Source: Elymus sibiricus
Taxonomy: Eukaryota > Streptophyta > Magnoliopsida > Poales > Poaceae
DNA length: 64,000 bases
NCBI GenBank assembly: GCA_039707655.1
Contig: CM077671.1
Location: 305,598,509 to 305,662,508, forward strand
Direction of reading: 5' to 3'
Position 1 is the first letter of the stretch; every line of letters begins with the position of its first letter. This document shows, piece after piece, positions 23,160-34,019 of this stretch. The notes under the pieces are model-generated. The model had not been told where the DNA came from. It made no database searches and worked only from the letters and a program-made list of their open reading frames with translations. The translations under genes were made by a program, and so were the position numbers.

Positions 23160-24146
23160 ATACTATAGAACTAATCCTCCTAGAATTGGAGAGCCCACGT
23201 TCAATTGAGGTCTCCAATTGACATTGGTTCACCCGATTTTGACCGGGTCAACAATTTCTCAAAGCTCTCTTATTCAAATTTTATATTATATCTATAAATA
23301 CACTATGCCATTATTTTTAAGGCCTCACAATCAATTGAAGTCTTCAATTTATACATGGGTCACCCGATTTTGACCGGGTCAACAATTTCTCAAGGAGCTA
23401 TCTTATTTAATTATTTTAATTCGTCTCTCTTAGTAAATACTTTTAATTCACCATTTTTATTATATTCTTTTATTCCATATGCTCTAATTTTGAAGCTCTT
23501 TCATTCACTCGAGGTATTCAATTTTGGATTTGGTTCACGATTTCGCCGGTCCAACGATTTTCCAAATCAATCGACATTAATCGATCTATAAAAACATATC
23601 AATCACGCACACCCTCTCACCACCTCAAAAAAGAAGTGCCAACATGTGATATTGTGACACAAATATAGAACATGCAGTCACCGACGAAATTTTCACACAA
23701 AAGTATTGATTGATTAACAAATAACATTGAAGCACACTTCTGAAGGCCCACCAAACACACTGCATTATAAAACGAAAAGAAAACACACTTCATCGTCCTC
23801 CCCTCTTGCCAAACCAAATACTCACTTAGTTTTAACATACAAGGTGTATTAAATTTTTGAAAAGTATAATATCTTTAACTTTAACCAAGTTCAGAGCCAA
23901 AAATATTGGCATCCACAATACTAACTAACTAAAAATAAAAATTTATTTCATGATGAATCTAATGATACCGATTTGATATTATGTATATTGATATATTTCT
24001 CTACAAATTTGGCCAAACTTAAAAGATTTGACTTTTAAAAAATTACACCTTATACTTTGATTATATTTTGAAACAGATGGAGTTATTTATTTTATAAAAA
24101 ACCCAGCAACACCGACGGCGCAGCAAAGCGCGTCCAACCCTTCTAG
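23160..24146 (+). mobile_element. Non-autonomous Helitron candidate
   Basis: The right end reads GACGGCGCAGCAAAGCGCGTC followed by CAACCCTTCTAG and then T. This is a short GC-rich hairpin a few bases before a CTAG terminus, followed by T, which is the plant Helitron 3' signature. The left end is not fixed; the segment near 23160-23190 (TATATACTATAGAACTAATCC) is a candidate. Inside, the phrase CACCCGATTTTGACCGGGTC is repeated (about 23229 and 23361) with a third, degenerate copy near 23530. No Rep/helicase coding is present. Confidence 0.5.
23836..24084 (-). mobile_element. Stowaway-like MITE nested in the Helitron candidate
   Basis: The right end, read inward on the minus strand, is CTCCATCTGTTTCAAAATATA, a variant of the Stowaway terminus CTCCCTCCGTTCCAAAATA. 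The interior contains ATTAGATTCATCATGAAA, a phrase I recall from abundant grass Stowaway elements. The left end (AAGGTGTATTAAATTT) is degraded. It is AT-rich and about 250 bp. Confidence 0.5.
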
Positions 24147-24645
24147 TATATTGTAATTGTAGAACTTATTGATCCACTTTGGAGTTTTGGCTAGTTCTTC
24201 TATGCGACTTAAATAGCTACTCAGAAACTCTGCAGTTTGATTACCAGTTCCGCTTGCTACTATAATCTAAGCATTATAGTATTTTTACCTGATGGAGCAC
24301 TGTGGAACAGAATCACTTGATGCAACAATTCCCCATGCATGTGACGGTTATGGTTGGAGAAGATTATATTGTTTTAACAAGACCCCTTGCATGCCCAAAG
24401 TATGGAGACCCAAATAACGGAAGCAAGAAAAAAAATGAATACATCCACTTACAGGTTCATCCCATAGTTTTTTAAAGCTCACTGCAAAGTATTTATTTTC
24501 TCTCCCTCCCTAGCATTTGTTCTTTTGTGCTTGGCTCGCTAGACAACGATTGCAAGCTATACGCCAAACGTATATCCATCCATCGGTGCAAGCTCCTTAA
24601 AAAAGCCCTTAATTTATTGAGACGCCAGGCAGCCAGCCATGCATC
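24147..24645. other. Upstream region of the IDD gene
   Basis: No coding sequence is seen. This stretch lies between the Helitron candidate and the CT-rich leader of the IDD gene and probably contains part of its promoter. No specific operator could be recognised. Confidence 0.4.
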
Positions 24646-24715
24646 TTCTCCCTCCCTCCCTCCCTCCCTCCCTCGCTCGCTCGCTCCCCTCTCCTCTCCT
24701 CCTCCTCCTCCTGTC
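24646..24715 (+). repeat. CT-rich microsatellite (CTCC/CTCG/CCT units)
   Basis: The run is made of CTCC, then CTCG, then CCT units. It lies 500-570 bp upstream of the IDD start codon, in a long pyrimidine-rich tract (24646-25000). Such tracts are common in monocot 5' leaders and core promoters and are prone to length variation. Confidence 0.85.
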
Positions 24716-24800
24716 CTCAGCTGCAAGGACAATTAAGGCACAAACCCAGAAGTACTTACCAACTCCAGCTCTCCCCCCTCCCCCTCCCCCTCTCTCCCCA

Positions 24801-24806
24801 TATAAT
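24801..24806 (+). promoter_or_regulatory. Candidate distal TATA box of the IDD gene
   Basis: TATAAT is set in CCCCATATAATCCC inside the pyrimidine-rich tract, 406 bp upstream of the start codon. If used, the 5' leader would be about 380 nt and would contain several short upstream ATGs, for example at 24837. Confidence 0.4.
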
Positions 24807-25085
24807 CCCAAAGAAAGCTGCTGAAACCTAAAGCCGGTGGAAAGCTGCCTGCCTCCTCCCTCTGCTCTCATCTCTCTCCTCCTTTGGTGTTGTCTCTGTA
24901 GCAGCTCACAAAAGCCAACTCCAAGACCCTTTCTTCCCTCCTCCCCCTCTCCCTCCCTCCTTTCCACCTTTAATTCCTTCCAAACGCTCGCTCGCTGTTG
25001 TGCTAAGATCATTAGCCCCCTTCTTCTCATTACCACTCCGGCCCCCATCTGGCTGATCTCTTCTCCCTCGGCGTCCCGCTACCCC

Positions 25086-25091
25086 TATATA
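25086..25091 (+). promoter_or_regulatory. Candidate proximal TATA box of the IDD gene
   Basis: TATATA is set in ACCCCTATATAGGCAGCCC, 121 bp upstream of the start codon. This is the best core-promoter match near the gene and predicts a leader of about 90 nt without upstream ATGs. Confidence 0.5.
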
Positions 25092-25211
25092 GGCAGCCCA
25101 ACGCATTCCGTTTCCATCGTGTAGATAGACTCTCTTGATCAGGCGAGGGAGGGAAGGGAGGAGTTTTTTCTCTCTCTCTCTTCTTCCAAGCGAGTTGCAG
25201 GCAGCGAAGCC

Positions 25212-27694
25212 ATGTTGGGCTCTTGCGCGCCGATGGCTGGGCCGCCTACTGACGAGGAGACGGCGGAGGCGCCGTTCGGGTCGTCGTTGCAGATCGCCAC
25301 CGGCTCCCCCGCGACGAAGAGGAAGCGCCGGCCAGCCGGGACACCAGGTACGTACACCATTGCATCCAATTGCATGATATATAGCCCGGCTCCGGCTAGC
25401 TAGTAGGTGTCTGCCAAGATTTGGTGCGGCAATGGTGGAGTGGAAATACTAGTAAGCGCTAACATTGATGTTGCATGTGTGGATGGATGGATGTGCCGGC
25501 AGACCCGGACGCGGAGGTGGTGTCGCTGTCGCCGCGGACGCTGCTGGAGTCGGACCGGTACGTGTGCGAGATCTGCAACCAGGGATTCCAGCGCGACCAG
25601 AACCTGCAGATGCACCGGCGGCGGCACAAGGTGCCGTGGAAGCTGCTGAAGCGGGAGGCCGGCGAGGCGGCGCGGAAGCGGGTGTTCGTGTGCCCGGAGC
25701 CGAGCTGCCTGCACCACGACCCCTCCCACGCCCTGGGCGACCTGGTCGGCATCAAGAAGCACTTCCGGCGCAAGCACAGCGGCCACCGCCAGTGGGCCTG
25801 CAACCGCTGCTCCAAGGCCTACGCCGTCCACTCCGACTACAAGGCCCACCTCAAGACCTGCGGCACCCGCGGCCACTCCTGCGACTGCGGCCGCGTCTTC
25901 TCCCGGTAAGCAATCAAGCTCTCTTCTTCCCCACCAGTCTACCACCACCCCTCGAACTTAATATCGAACTAGTTCATCCATCCAGCGCCATTTTCTTTCT
26001 TTACAACGAACGAACAAGCTAGAGTAGTTCCCGGCCGGTTCGATCCGATTGAATGCGGGACAGAAAGTTGGATGTATTTTCCCCCCTTTCTTTCTCGAAA
26101 GGATTTCTTTGTTCTCTGCAGCACGGCACACGGCTGGGGCTCACTCGCACAGCTCTTCTCCTTCCTTTTCCTTTCTTTATCGGAGGGTGCGGATCAGGGC
26201 ACAATTTCCGAGGGAGGGGGGAGCGCAGAGCAGCCCCTCCCCTTTCCCTGTGTCTGCGTGCGCACACTTCCGTTGGTTTCTTGCTTGCGCATTTGTTTCC
26301 GCGTCCGTCGTCGGACGCGAGCGAGCGCTGCAAGGCAACAGCGGCAGCGCCTCCCTCCCATTTAATCTGCGCACGCTAGCCTAGCCTACCTAGCCCGCCC
26401 GGGGCCAAAATCTCATACTCCTACTGCTGCTACCTGACAATCGCTGCCTACGATCCATGCCGGCCTGGATCGCAATAGAATAATAATAATACTACTCACA
26501 AGTCATGGCACTGGCGCGCATTTGCGTTCTCTTCCATGTAGATCCAAGCCTTTGGACCCGCGGCCGGGCAGCAACATAAATTCCTCTCAGCACATGCAAT
26601 AAGTCTCTTTTCTCGTTCCCTTGGTAGTACTAGTATCTATCTTCAGTCTTGTTAGTTCATGCCGAGTGATCGATCGTCGATGTGATTATTGGTGGCCGAT
26701 CCGGCCCTCTCTCTTTTAACTAATGGGTGGGCGCGTCGAAATGTGGTGCAGGGTGGAAAGCTTCATAGAGCACCAGGACACGTGCACCGCCGGTTGCCCG
26801 CAGGCGGGGGCCGGCGTGGCAGCGCCGGTGTGTGGAGTAGCGGCCGCTCCGTCGTCGCAGCAGCAGGCGCCGCCGCCGGCGGTATCGCTCTCTCGGTCCC
26901 GGACAGCGTCCAGCAACAGCCCGTCCAGCGACGTCGTCATCAGTGCCGTGACCTGGCCCGGCGCCGCGGCAATGCGCAGCCCGAACGCCGCCGCGTTCCA
27001 CCGGTTCGAACAGCAGGTGCCGTCGCCGCGGACGCCCCCGCCCGATGGCCGTGGCGCTGGTGGGCACAACCTTGAGCTGCAGCTCATGCCGCCGTCCAGT
27101 GGCAGCACGGGCGGTGCCGCTGCGCCTCTGGGCGTGGCGCCTTCGTGGTACGCAGCGGCAGCACCACAGTCACCGCCGGCGACCATCTCGCAGCGAAACG
27201 ACGCCGCCATGCAGCTGCAGCTTTCGATAGGCTTCTGCAGCGGCGACAACCGTGGAAGGGGCGACGTGGCCGAGCCCAGCTGTGGCGCTGCAGCCAGGGC
27301 CATGCAGGAGGCACGGGACGAGCTGCGGCAGGCGATGGCGGAGAAGGCGGCGGCGGACGAGGCACGCGCGCAGGCGAAGCGGCAGGGGGAGTTGGCCGAG
27401 CAGGAGCTGGCGAGCGCCAAGCGCATGCGGCACCAGGCGCAGGTGGAGCTGAGCCGCGCCCACGCGCTCCGCGAGCATGCCGTGCGGCAGGTCAACGCGA
27501 CGCTGCTCCAGATCACCTGCTTCTGCTGCCGCCAGAAGTTCCGGGCAACGAGACCGTCCGCCGCCATGTCCTCGGAGGTGGCCTGCAGCTACGTGACCGA
27601 GGGCGGCGACGTCGAGGTCGACAACGTCGACGAGCCCCTCATCCTCGACGGCATGCGGCGGCGCCAACAACACGCCACGATGGACACTGTGTAG
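25212..27694 (+). CDS. INDETERMINATE DOMAIN (IDD) C2H2 zinc-finger transcription factor, SGR5/LPA1 clade
   Basis: There are three exons: 25212-25347, 25503-25905 and 26752-27694, with GT/AG introns and phases that agree, giving 493 aa. The ID domain is complete. A nuclear signal (KRKRRP, residues 36-41) is followed by [15 protein letters not shown]1 has C67, C70, H83, H87; ZF2 has C109, C114, H132, H137; the C2HC ZF3 has C145, C148, H161, C165; ZF4 has C172, C174, H187, C191. The linker [11 protein letters not shown] and the C-terminal coiled coil (about residues 361-423) followed by CFCCRQKF mark the IDD14/15/16 branch: Arabidopsis SGR5 and rice LPA1, nuclear regulators of shoot gravitropism and organ angle. 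LELQL (about 287) and LQLSI motifs may recruit TOPLESS-type co-repressors. The start is the first ATG after the proximal TATA box. It is the only intact host gene here. Clade placement is from recalled motifs, so the exact orthologue is not claimed. Confidence 0.93.
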
Positions 27695-28811
27695 CTAAGC
27701 TAAGCCATCTTGTTCTACCTTTGAGTTGCTTTTTGTTTTCACCGGCGAGACACGGCCGGCGGGGTTGGCCCACGGTGAGGCGTGGTGTAGTTAGATGCTG
27801 CTGGAGTGTTTTGGGTCTTCTGATCGAGCTGCAGAAAAAAGCTAAGCATGGCTAGCTAGCTACTCGTAATTGCGACGTGCATGGAATCTTTCGCTTGTTT
27901 GCTTCCCGTTGGATTTTGCTGAATTGCCATTAGTGCAGCTGGGGAGAGTTCATGATGCCACTCGTAAAGGTCAGGTATAGTCACCAAGATGAAGATGCTA
28001 CCTTTATTGTGACAAGCTGTTGCATGCAACTGGGAATATTTAACAAACTCAGATACAGAAATGCTTGTAGTACACTGTTTTTCTCGGACAAACTTGTTCA
28101 GTCAAGTAAAACTGATCGTTGTTTTTTTCCTTTTTTTTTTGTGAATTCGTTGTTTTTTTGTTTAACTTGGACCATTTTGCCGAAAAGCAAACGTCGACAC
28201 GCTTACACATCCGAACACACTCCTGTAATCGCCCACATATCGACACACTCCTATGATGTTTCATTATACTAAAACTTGTACATGTGGGTGTAAATGTGAG
28301 CACTAAATCAAAATGGGCCGCAGTTCTGCTCACAGTTGCTTTGGATGAATGCTTCAGTTCAGAATTCATGCTACTCATACCCTAGTAACAAGCATTAGGC
28401 ATATAGCAAAGCTACGTTAATAATATGTTAAGAACAATAGTCGCACCATTAATCAAACCCCTAACATGATAGCACTATTACAAGATTGGCGTCACCCAAT
28501 CCCTATCCATCTCATGTGCCTGCAACAGATTACTCACACATGTATTGGGAAGTATGATGACCGTAAAGGAGAAGGGTTTGGTTATTGCGATGACGAGGGC
28601 GTCCTAGTTGAGACCTTTTATGCGGCCTTGTTGTGCTGCTGCCCGAGCTTAGACCTCTTTTTTCCTGTTGCTTTGTGTCTTCCTGTGTGGCTGTGGGATT
28701 TCTCGTCTCGTTTCGGTGAGACTTTTGTATCATATTTGATGCTTTATATATAAAGCGGGACAAGAGATTTGATATGACGGAACATCTTCTCTGTCAAGTA
28801 GTATTGAAATA
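27695..28811 (+). other. 3' flank of the IDD gene
   Basis: The 3' untranslated region probably ends within the first 200-300 bp, but no canonical AATAAA signal was located. The remainder is AT-rich intergenic DNA without a supported gene. Confidence 0.4.
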
Positions 28812-28813
28812 TA

Positions 28814-28889
28814 CTTCGTCCCATAATATAAGGGTGTTTTTTACATTTGTGTAGTGTTAAAAACATTCTTATATTATGGGACGGATGTA
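28814..28889. mobile_element. Short Stowaway MITE
   Basis: CTTCGTCCCATAATATAAG at the left and CTTATATTATGGGACGGA at the right form an almost perfect inverted repeat around a short A/T-rich loop, flanked by TA dinucleotides. At about 76 bp it is a typical grass Stowaway hairpin. Confidence 0.8.
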
Positions 28890-28934
28890 TTAGTAAATAA
28901 CCTACTTGTGCTCTCAACCACTAGTAGAAAACAG

Positions 28935-29130
28935 GGCACTAGTCCCGGTTCCAGAGGGCCTTTAGTCCCGGTTCTGGAACCGGGACAAAACGATCGGGAC
29001 TAATGCCCAAAACCTTTAGTCCCGGTTTGCTTACGAACCGGGACCAAAGGGGCTCCACGTGGTCGCTGCGGGGCGCCCAGGCAGGAGGACCTTTAGTCCC
29101 GGTTGGTAACACCAACCGGGACCAAAAGGC
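28935..29130. repeat. Left subterminal repeat array of the first CACTA element
   Basis: Several copies of TAGTCCCGGTT and its inverse AACCGGGACTA are paired into short hairpins (for example CCCGGTTCTGGAACCGGG). These are the presumed binding sites of the element's own DNA-binding protein. Confidence 0.85.
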
Positions 29131-29248
29131 AGCCACGCGTCAGCAGCTCGCAGGCGTTGGTGGTTTTGTTTTTTTTTGGAAGGGGGGGGGGGGGCTTAGG
29201 GGTTTTGGAGGGTTAATTTAGGGGTTTCATATTGTGTTAGCTAGCTAA

Positions 29249-29415
29249 TAGAGAGAAGTGACCTCTCTTTCTCCGTGCTTGGTCGACGCTAGCTACTATA
29301 CATATAGAGAGAACTCGACGCTAGCTAGTAAGCAAATGAAGGAAACCATTAATTACACAAGATCGTCATGAACATATATAGAGAGAAGTGGCATCTCTTT
29401 CTCCGTGCTTGGTCG
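29249..29415. repeat. Direct repeat in the terminal region of the first CACTA element
   Basis: A segment containing ATAGAGAGAAGTG and TCTCTTTCTCCGTGCTTGG occurs twice, starting about 29249 and 29376. It lies between the subterminal array and the end of the second gene. No coding function is implied. Confidence 0.6.
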
Positions 29416-29473
29416 AACAACAAGTTTTCGTATATCTATCCGACGCTACTACATATGTACAATATAACATCCC

Positions 29474-32400
29474 TTACAACCATTGCAATTTCACATGGTA
29501 TTCTCCGTGTTCAGGTATGACGTGGTCAAGAAAGAATCCCGCCAATTCCTCTTGAATTGCTCGTATGCGATCATGTGGTAGGAGTTCATCCCGCATCTGC
29601 CAGATCTAATTTAAAGAAGGGGGTCAATACATATATATGAATGAAACTCAACACAATTGATGGTAATATATAAAATAAAATTGTGAATATTGTTTACGTA
29701 CTTCAAATTGTTTCTCAGAGAAGCCCCGCTCAGAGGTATAGTGGCGAATGAACTCGCATACGTAGTATCCACATAAATGAGTCCCGGGTGCCTGGTACAA
29801 GCACTTTACGAGAATATAGTTCAATCAAACTGATAAGCAAGCATGATAATGGTATTGATGAAACTAGAATCAATGAGAGATGCGCGGAACTAGCAAGTAC
29901 TACTTACTTTGGGGTGTGTAAATCGCAGCTCCTTCTTCAGACCCGGAACCATAGTGATGAACTTTTTCCAAACCCTGGCAGGCAAAGAAAATGATTACTT
30001 GATATCAAGAAATGAACGAAAGTTGCCGATATGGTCCCGGTATTGATTGAACTTACTTCTGGAGCATTGCAGTCATGTCCGCATAATACTTGGGATCTTT
30101 ACGGAGCGAGTCTAAGACAGTTACTAATGCCCCGTCAAGGTTAATGGATAGCAGAATATAGTGGAAGCTGCGCACGCATAACTCACCAATTACATTACTT
30201 AACCTCGAGTAAGCGAAACCGAATATGCACAAGACAGTAACACTCACTTGAAGTTGTAAGGAAAGAGTATTTCCCTTTTGTTTTGATGTCTAAGGAACGC
30301 TTCTAGCAAGTTGTCCTCGGTATCTTTGGCCTCGTTTTGTACCGACCATTCATTTACGGTATTTGGGCTAATGAACCCAATGTCATAGATTTGTTCTTTT
30401 TTGCATTCGACCATCTTCAATCTGCATAATATAGTGAGGATAATTATATATACATGCAATGAACGAGCTGAGCTAGAGACTTAATTATAGAAGTAATACT
30501 TACAGACAGTAGCAAGTCATGAGTTGTTTGTCGAGGGCCTCTTGATTGTATAACTGAAATAACTCCACAAATTCAACAGGCAGCAGGTTGACTCCAGGGA
30601 AGTCGTGCTCTTTTTTAATTCCGATCATCAAACTGTCGGTCCCAGACTTCCTGCAGGTTTCCATGTACCACTCATGCAATTTTTGCATCATCGTTATTAG
30701 ATGAGGATGATCAGGTTTGACGAGAGGCTTCCCGTGCTCGTATCTAAAGACGTCTACTACCTCAGCCGTTTCAAACTGTACATCATCGGGCAGTTAATCA
30801 TCAAGAGTGGTACCAGGCAGTAGCACCGGATGATTAGCGATATCGCTAGACACCTTGAGCGGGGGGCACGATTGCTTCTCCTATTCGCCGAGCTGGGGAA
30901 TTGTTTTCCCACTTCTTCGTTTTTTGTCTCTTGCGGCACTGGAAGTACTTCCCGACCGCTGCGCTTCAGCATGTGTCTTAGTAATTATGCGGTCATAGTT
31001 GGATAGCCGAGTCCGTGGTGGTCACTTCAGGGCATGCAGAGTACGCTTTGCTTTCATCGGATCTACCGTTTCCTTCGGAGGTGGATCTTTCCGTGCAAAA
31101 TGGGCCTTCACTTCGGCTGCACTGATTTCAGCGTTTTCCTCTTCGGTCCTGTCATATGGTAACTTCGGAAGAGGCTTGAGGCTTGGACCAAATTTGTATT
31201 TCTTCCCGCCTATTGTACTGCTAGCCGCCGGAGCGGCGGCGGCGACTCTCTTCCGCCGTTGCTGACGCGCCGGATGAGGCGGAGTGCCCTGACGCGCCGG
31301 AGGAGGAGGAAGAGGAGGCGGAGTGCCCTGACGCGCCGGAGGAGGCGAAGGAGGAGGCGGAGTGCCCTGACGCGCCGGAGGAGGAGAATGAGGAGGCGGA
31401 GTGCCCTGATGCGCCGGAGGAAGAGGAGGAGGCGGAGTGCCCTGACGCGCCGGAGGAGGCTGAGTCTGCTGAGGCGTCCAGTTTGGAAGCTTGATGTACT
31501 CTTTTCTCCATAGACATGTACTCCTCAAAGCATTTTCCAGAAGAATAATATCCTCTTCACCTGTAGGGTTGTCAAGCTCCAGCCCCTCAAATCCATCCAT
31601 TATTTCATCCACCGTGACAACATCATAGCCATGTGGAATCGGACGGCAATGGAAAGTTCCCTCAGCTCGAGGAGGTACAACAGAGCCGATCGCCGCCTTG
31701 AAGGTCAGGTTCTGGCATTTCGTCATTAGCTCGCAATGTTCAGTCGCCGTGATACTATCCACGGGGTAGGGAGGAGCCGTGAAATCAGGCTGAACGAGCT
31801 CCGTGGAAGCCACGCTGCTTCTCCGCTGAGATGGTGGGGTAGCGTCGAAGGAAGGATCTTCGTGCCACTCAGATGGTTGGCCGGTAGCTCGCTGGCTCTC
31901 AAGTTCCTCTAGTTTTGCTAATCTTGCACTGAGCTTCTGCATTTCACTTGCTTCATGTTTCCTTTTTCTCTCTCGGCTTCTATAACCACCACTGTCGGGA
32001 AACCCATGCTTCCACGGAACGGAGCCTGGTGTGCCTCGTGTTCGTCCAGGGTGTTCAGGATTCCCGAGGGCCTCTGTCAGCTCGTCCTTCTCTCTGTCGG
32101 GAATGAACGTCCCTTCCTGCGCTGCCTTGATTGCTGCCTGAAGCTTCCGGAAGGGTATTGCAAGTTGCTCGTCAGTCCAAACACACTCCCCTGTTTCTGG
32201 GTCCAAAGTTCCCCCAACCCCGAAGAACCAAGTCCTTGAACGATCTGGCCAGTGCAATGTCGCTGGTTGGACATTCTTAGCAAGCAGGTCTTGCTCAGCT
32301 TTGTCCCACAACTGCCGGGCTTTGTAGTAGCCACCTGACCCCGTGTGATGGTGATACTTCTTCTTTGCAGCATTTTTCTTGTTTGTCAGTGACCATTTCT

Positions 32401-33118
32401 TACCCTTCTCCGATTTCTTGTAGGCCACAAATTCGGGCCATTGATCTCTTATCTTCTCATATCGACCGATGAATTCCGGAGTCTCCTCTTTCTCGACAAA
32501 TTTTGTGTTCAACTCTTTCTTCCAGTTCCTGAATAGTTCTGCCATCTTCTTAAGAGCAAACGCCTTGACCTTTCGCTCTATAACTGGGTTAGTCGGATCC
32601 TCCTCTCGCGGTAAGCTGAAATTTGTCATCAGCTCGGTCCAAAGATCATCTTTCAGTCTATCATGGACATAAGAAACTTCAGGGTCCTTATTATTCTTAT
32701 TCCATTGTTGGGTGTTGATCGAGGCATAGTCCCTAACAACAACTCCACACTGATGTACAAATGCGTCCTTCGTCCGATTGGGAGCAATCGGTTGGCCATC
32801 TTTCGCGACTTCTGTGATCGTGAACCTTTCATCCGGGCGCAACCTTTTCTTCGGGCCTCGTCTCCTTACCTCGTCGGACTTTGAAACAGTTGAGGCTCCC
32901 TCCTCCGTTCGGTCACCGGAACCGTGATCATGATCTCCTTCCTCCGCCATTCGGTCACCAGAGCCGTCATGATCTCCTTCCTCCTCCATTGTTGGATCAC
33001 CGGAGCCGTCATCCTCTCCTTCCTGATAATCGGTGTCGTTGAGATACGACAAGGGATCACCTCCGGCGAGGATTATATCCCCCAACAACTGTTCTTTTTC
33101 TAAGTCTCTGTGATCCAT
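29474..33118 (-). pseudogene. CACTA second gene: En/Spm-type plant transposase protein with C-terminal Ulp1-like protease domain, broken
   Basis: Exon 1 starts MDHRDLEKEQ at 33118 and is open to 31022. It has acidic repeats (GSGDRMAEEGDHDHGSGD), then a PF03004-like region (residues ~70-330) and a proline-rich repeat (RQGTPPPPSPPPA units). After a TGA the same frame continues through two more stops to PDDVQFETAEVV and LHEWYMETCRK. Small exons then encode an Ulp1/C48 cysteine-protease fold: FHYILLSINLD (active-site His), VLDSLRK (Asp) and GTHLCGYYVCEF (Cys). The last exon ends YHVKLQWL at 29474. Splice sites are standard (for example a donor at 30503 and an acceptor leading into 30421). Ulp1-type domains cleave SUMO-like conjugates; their role in CACTA elements is unknown. 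Three in-frame stops mean this copy is dead. Confidence 0.8.
31265..31480 (-). repeat. Minisatellite encoding a proline-rich tract
   Basis: About six units of ~36-39 bp share the plus-strand phrase GAGTGCCCTGACGCGCCGGA. Unit lengths are mostly multiples of three, so on the minus strand they give a repeated ARQGTPPPPSPPP peptide. The tract links the N-terminal domain to the protease part of the CACTA second gene. Confidence 0.9.
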
Positions 33119-33292
33119 AGTTTGTGCAAATATTATACATCATGGCAATATACAAACATGAGATATGCAAATCAATACAAGGCAATGCAACAATACGATC
33201 ATATAATATCACTAATACATCATCGAATAGTATCGCTAATACATCATCGAATATTATCATTAATACATCTCGAATATTATTATATAATATCA

Positions 33293-33715
33293 CTAATACA
33301 GATATAGTTGACGTCTCGCGGCGCAGGCAGTGGACACCCAAAGAGAAGGAACTATGACAGGATCATAGCTCGGGTGAGATCCCTGAAGAACCTGCCAGGT
33401 ATTGGAGAACCTGGCGTCCAACGCAGCCATGTAGCGTCGGACGTGCTCGTCCTCCTCCCTGAGACGGCGACGTACCACCTCCGCGGGGGCCAGCTCCCTC
33501 TGCACCGATAGTGGTCCACGCGACCGCCACCAAAGAACCTCCGGGTCGACGACGGGACCCTCATTCCTCACCAAGCTGGGCGCCCCAGAAGGCAGCACCT
33601 CCCAGTGCCAGCCCGGCGGAGCCCAGTCCCGGACATGGCGCCTCTCAAGCAGGTGGTCGCCGGCGCCGAGTCGACGACGAGGATGCGGGCCGGGCATCGT
33701 CGACGTCGAGAACAA
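33293..33715 (-). CDS. Possible upstream exon of the CACTA second gene (unknown protein)
   Basis: This 140-codon open frame reads ..DHLLERRHVRDWAPPGWHWE.. and ..VRRRLREEDEHVRRYMAALD... The composition is protein-like (tryptophans, an amphipathic RRLREEDEHVRRYM helix). It sits just upstream of the second gene, on the same strand, so it may be a 5' exon or a separate small protein. I do not recognise the family. No clear splice link to 33118 was found, and the stop at 33293 may follow a donor. Confidence 0.4.
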   Translation of the reverse strand: MFSTSTMPGPHPRRRLGAGDHLLERRHVRDWAPPGWHWEVLPSGAPSLVRNEGPVVDPEVLWWRSRGPLSVQRELAPAEVVRRRLREEDEHVRRYMAALDARFSNTWQVLQGSHPSYDPVIVPSLWVSTACAARRQLYLY

Positions 33716-34019
33716 ATTCTACAACTATTTAAATTTCTACTATTTAATAAACTTTAATGAAGATGATTGCATTTGACAACTATGACAATAATAACATATT
33801 TAACAACAATGACACATTTTCTACTTAAGCGATCGTCGGGGACTCCTCCCCGGCGATCCTCGGGGACTCCTCGGGTTCGCTGACTAAAACAACTAAAACT
33901 TTTTTACAACTAAAACAACTAAAACAACAAATTAATAAAACAAACTAAAACAACTAATAAAACAAACTAAAACAACTAATAAAAATAGTAAAACAAACAA
34001 AAAAACTAAAACGCGGGCG

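Noticed and set aside
25465..26022. Plus-strand 185-codon ORF over IDD exon 2
   Set aside because: It is an off-frame reading of exon 2, made of Ala/Arg/Pro/Gly, and runs into the intron.
26689..27855. Long alternative frames over the IDD third exon on both strands
   Set aside because: High GC content keeps all frames open. Only the plus frame ending at 27694 continues the zinc-finger domain through matching splice phases.
31259..31513. Arg-rich plus-strand ORF (RRRRRRSALTR repeats)
   Set aside because: It is the antisense reading of the minisatellite that encodes the proline-rich tract on the minus strand.
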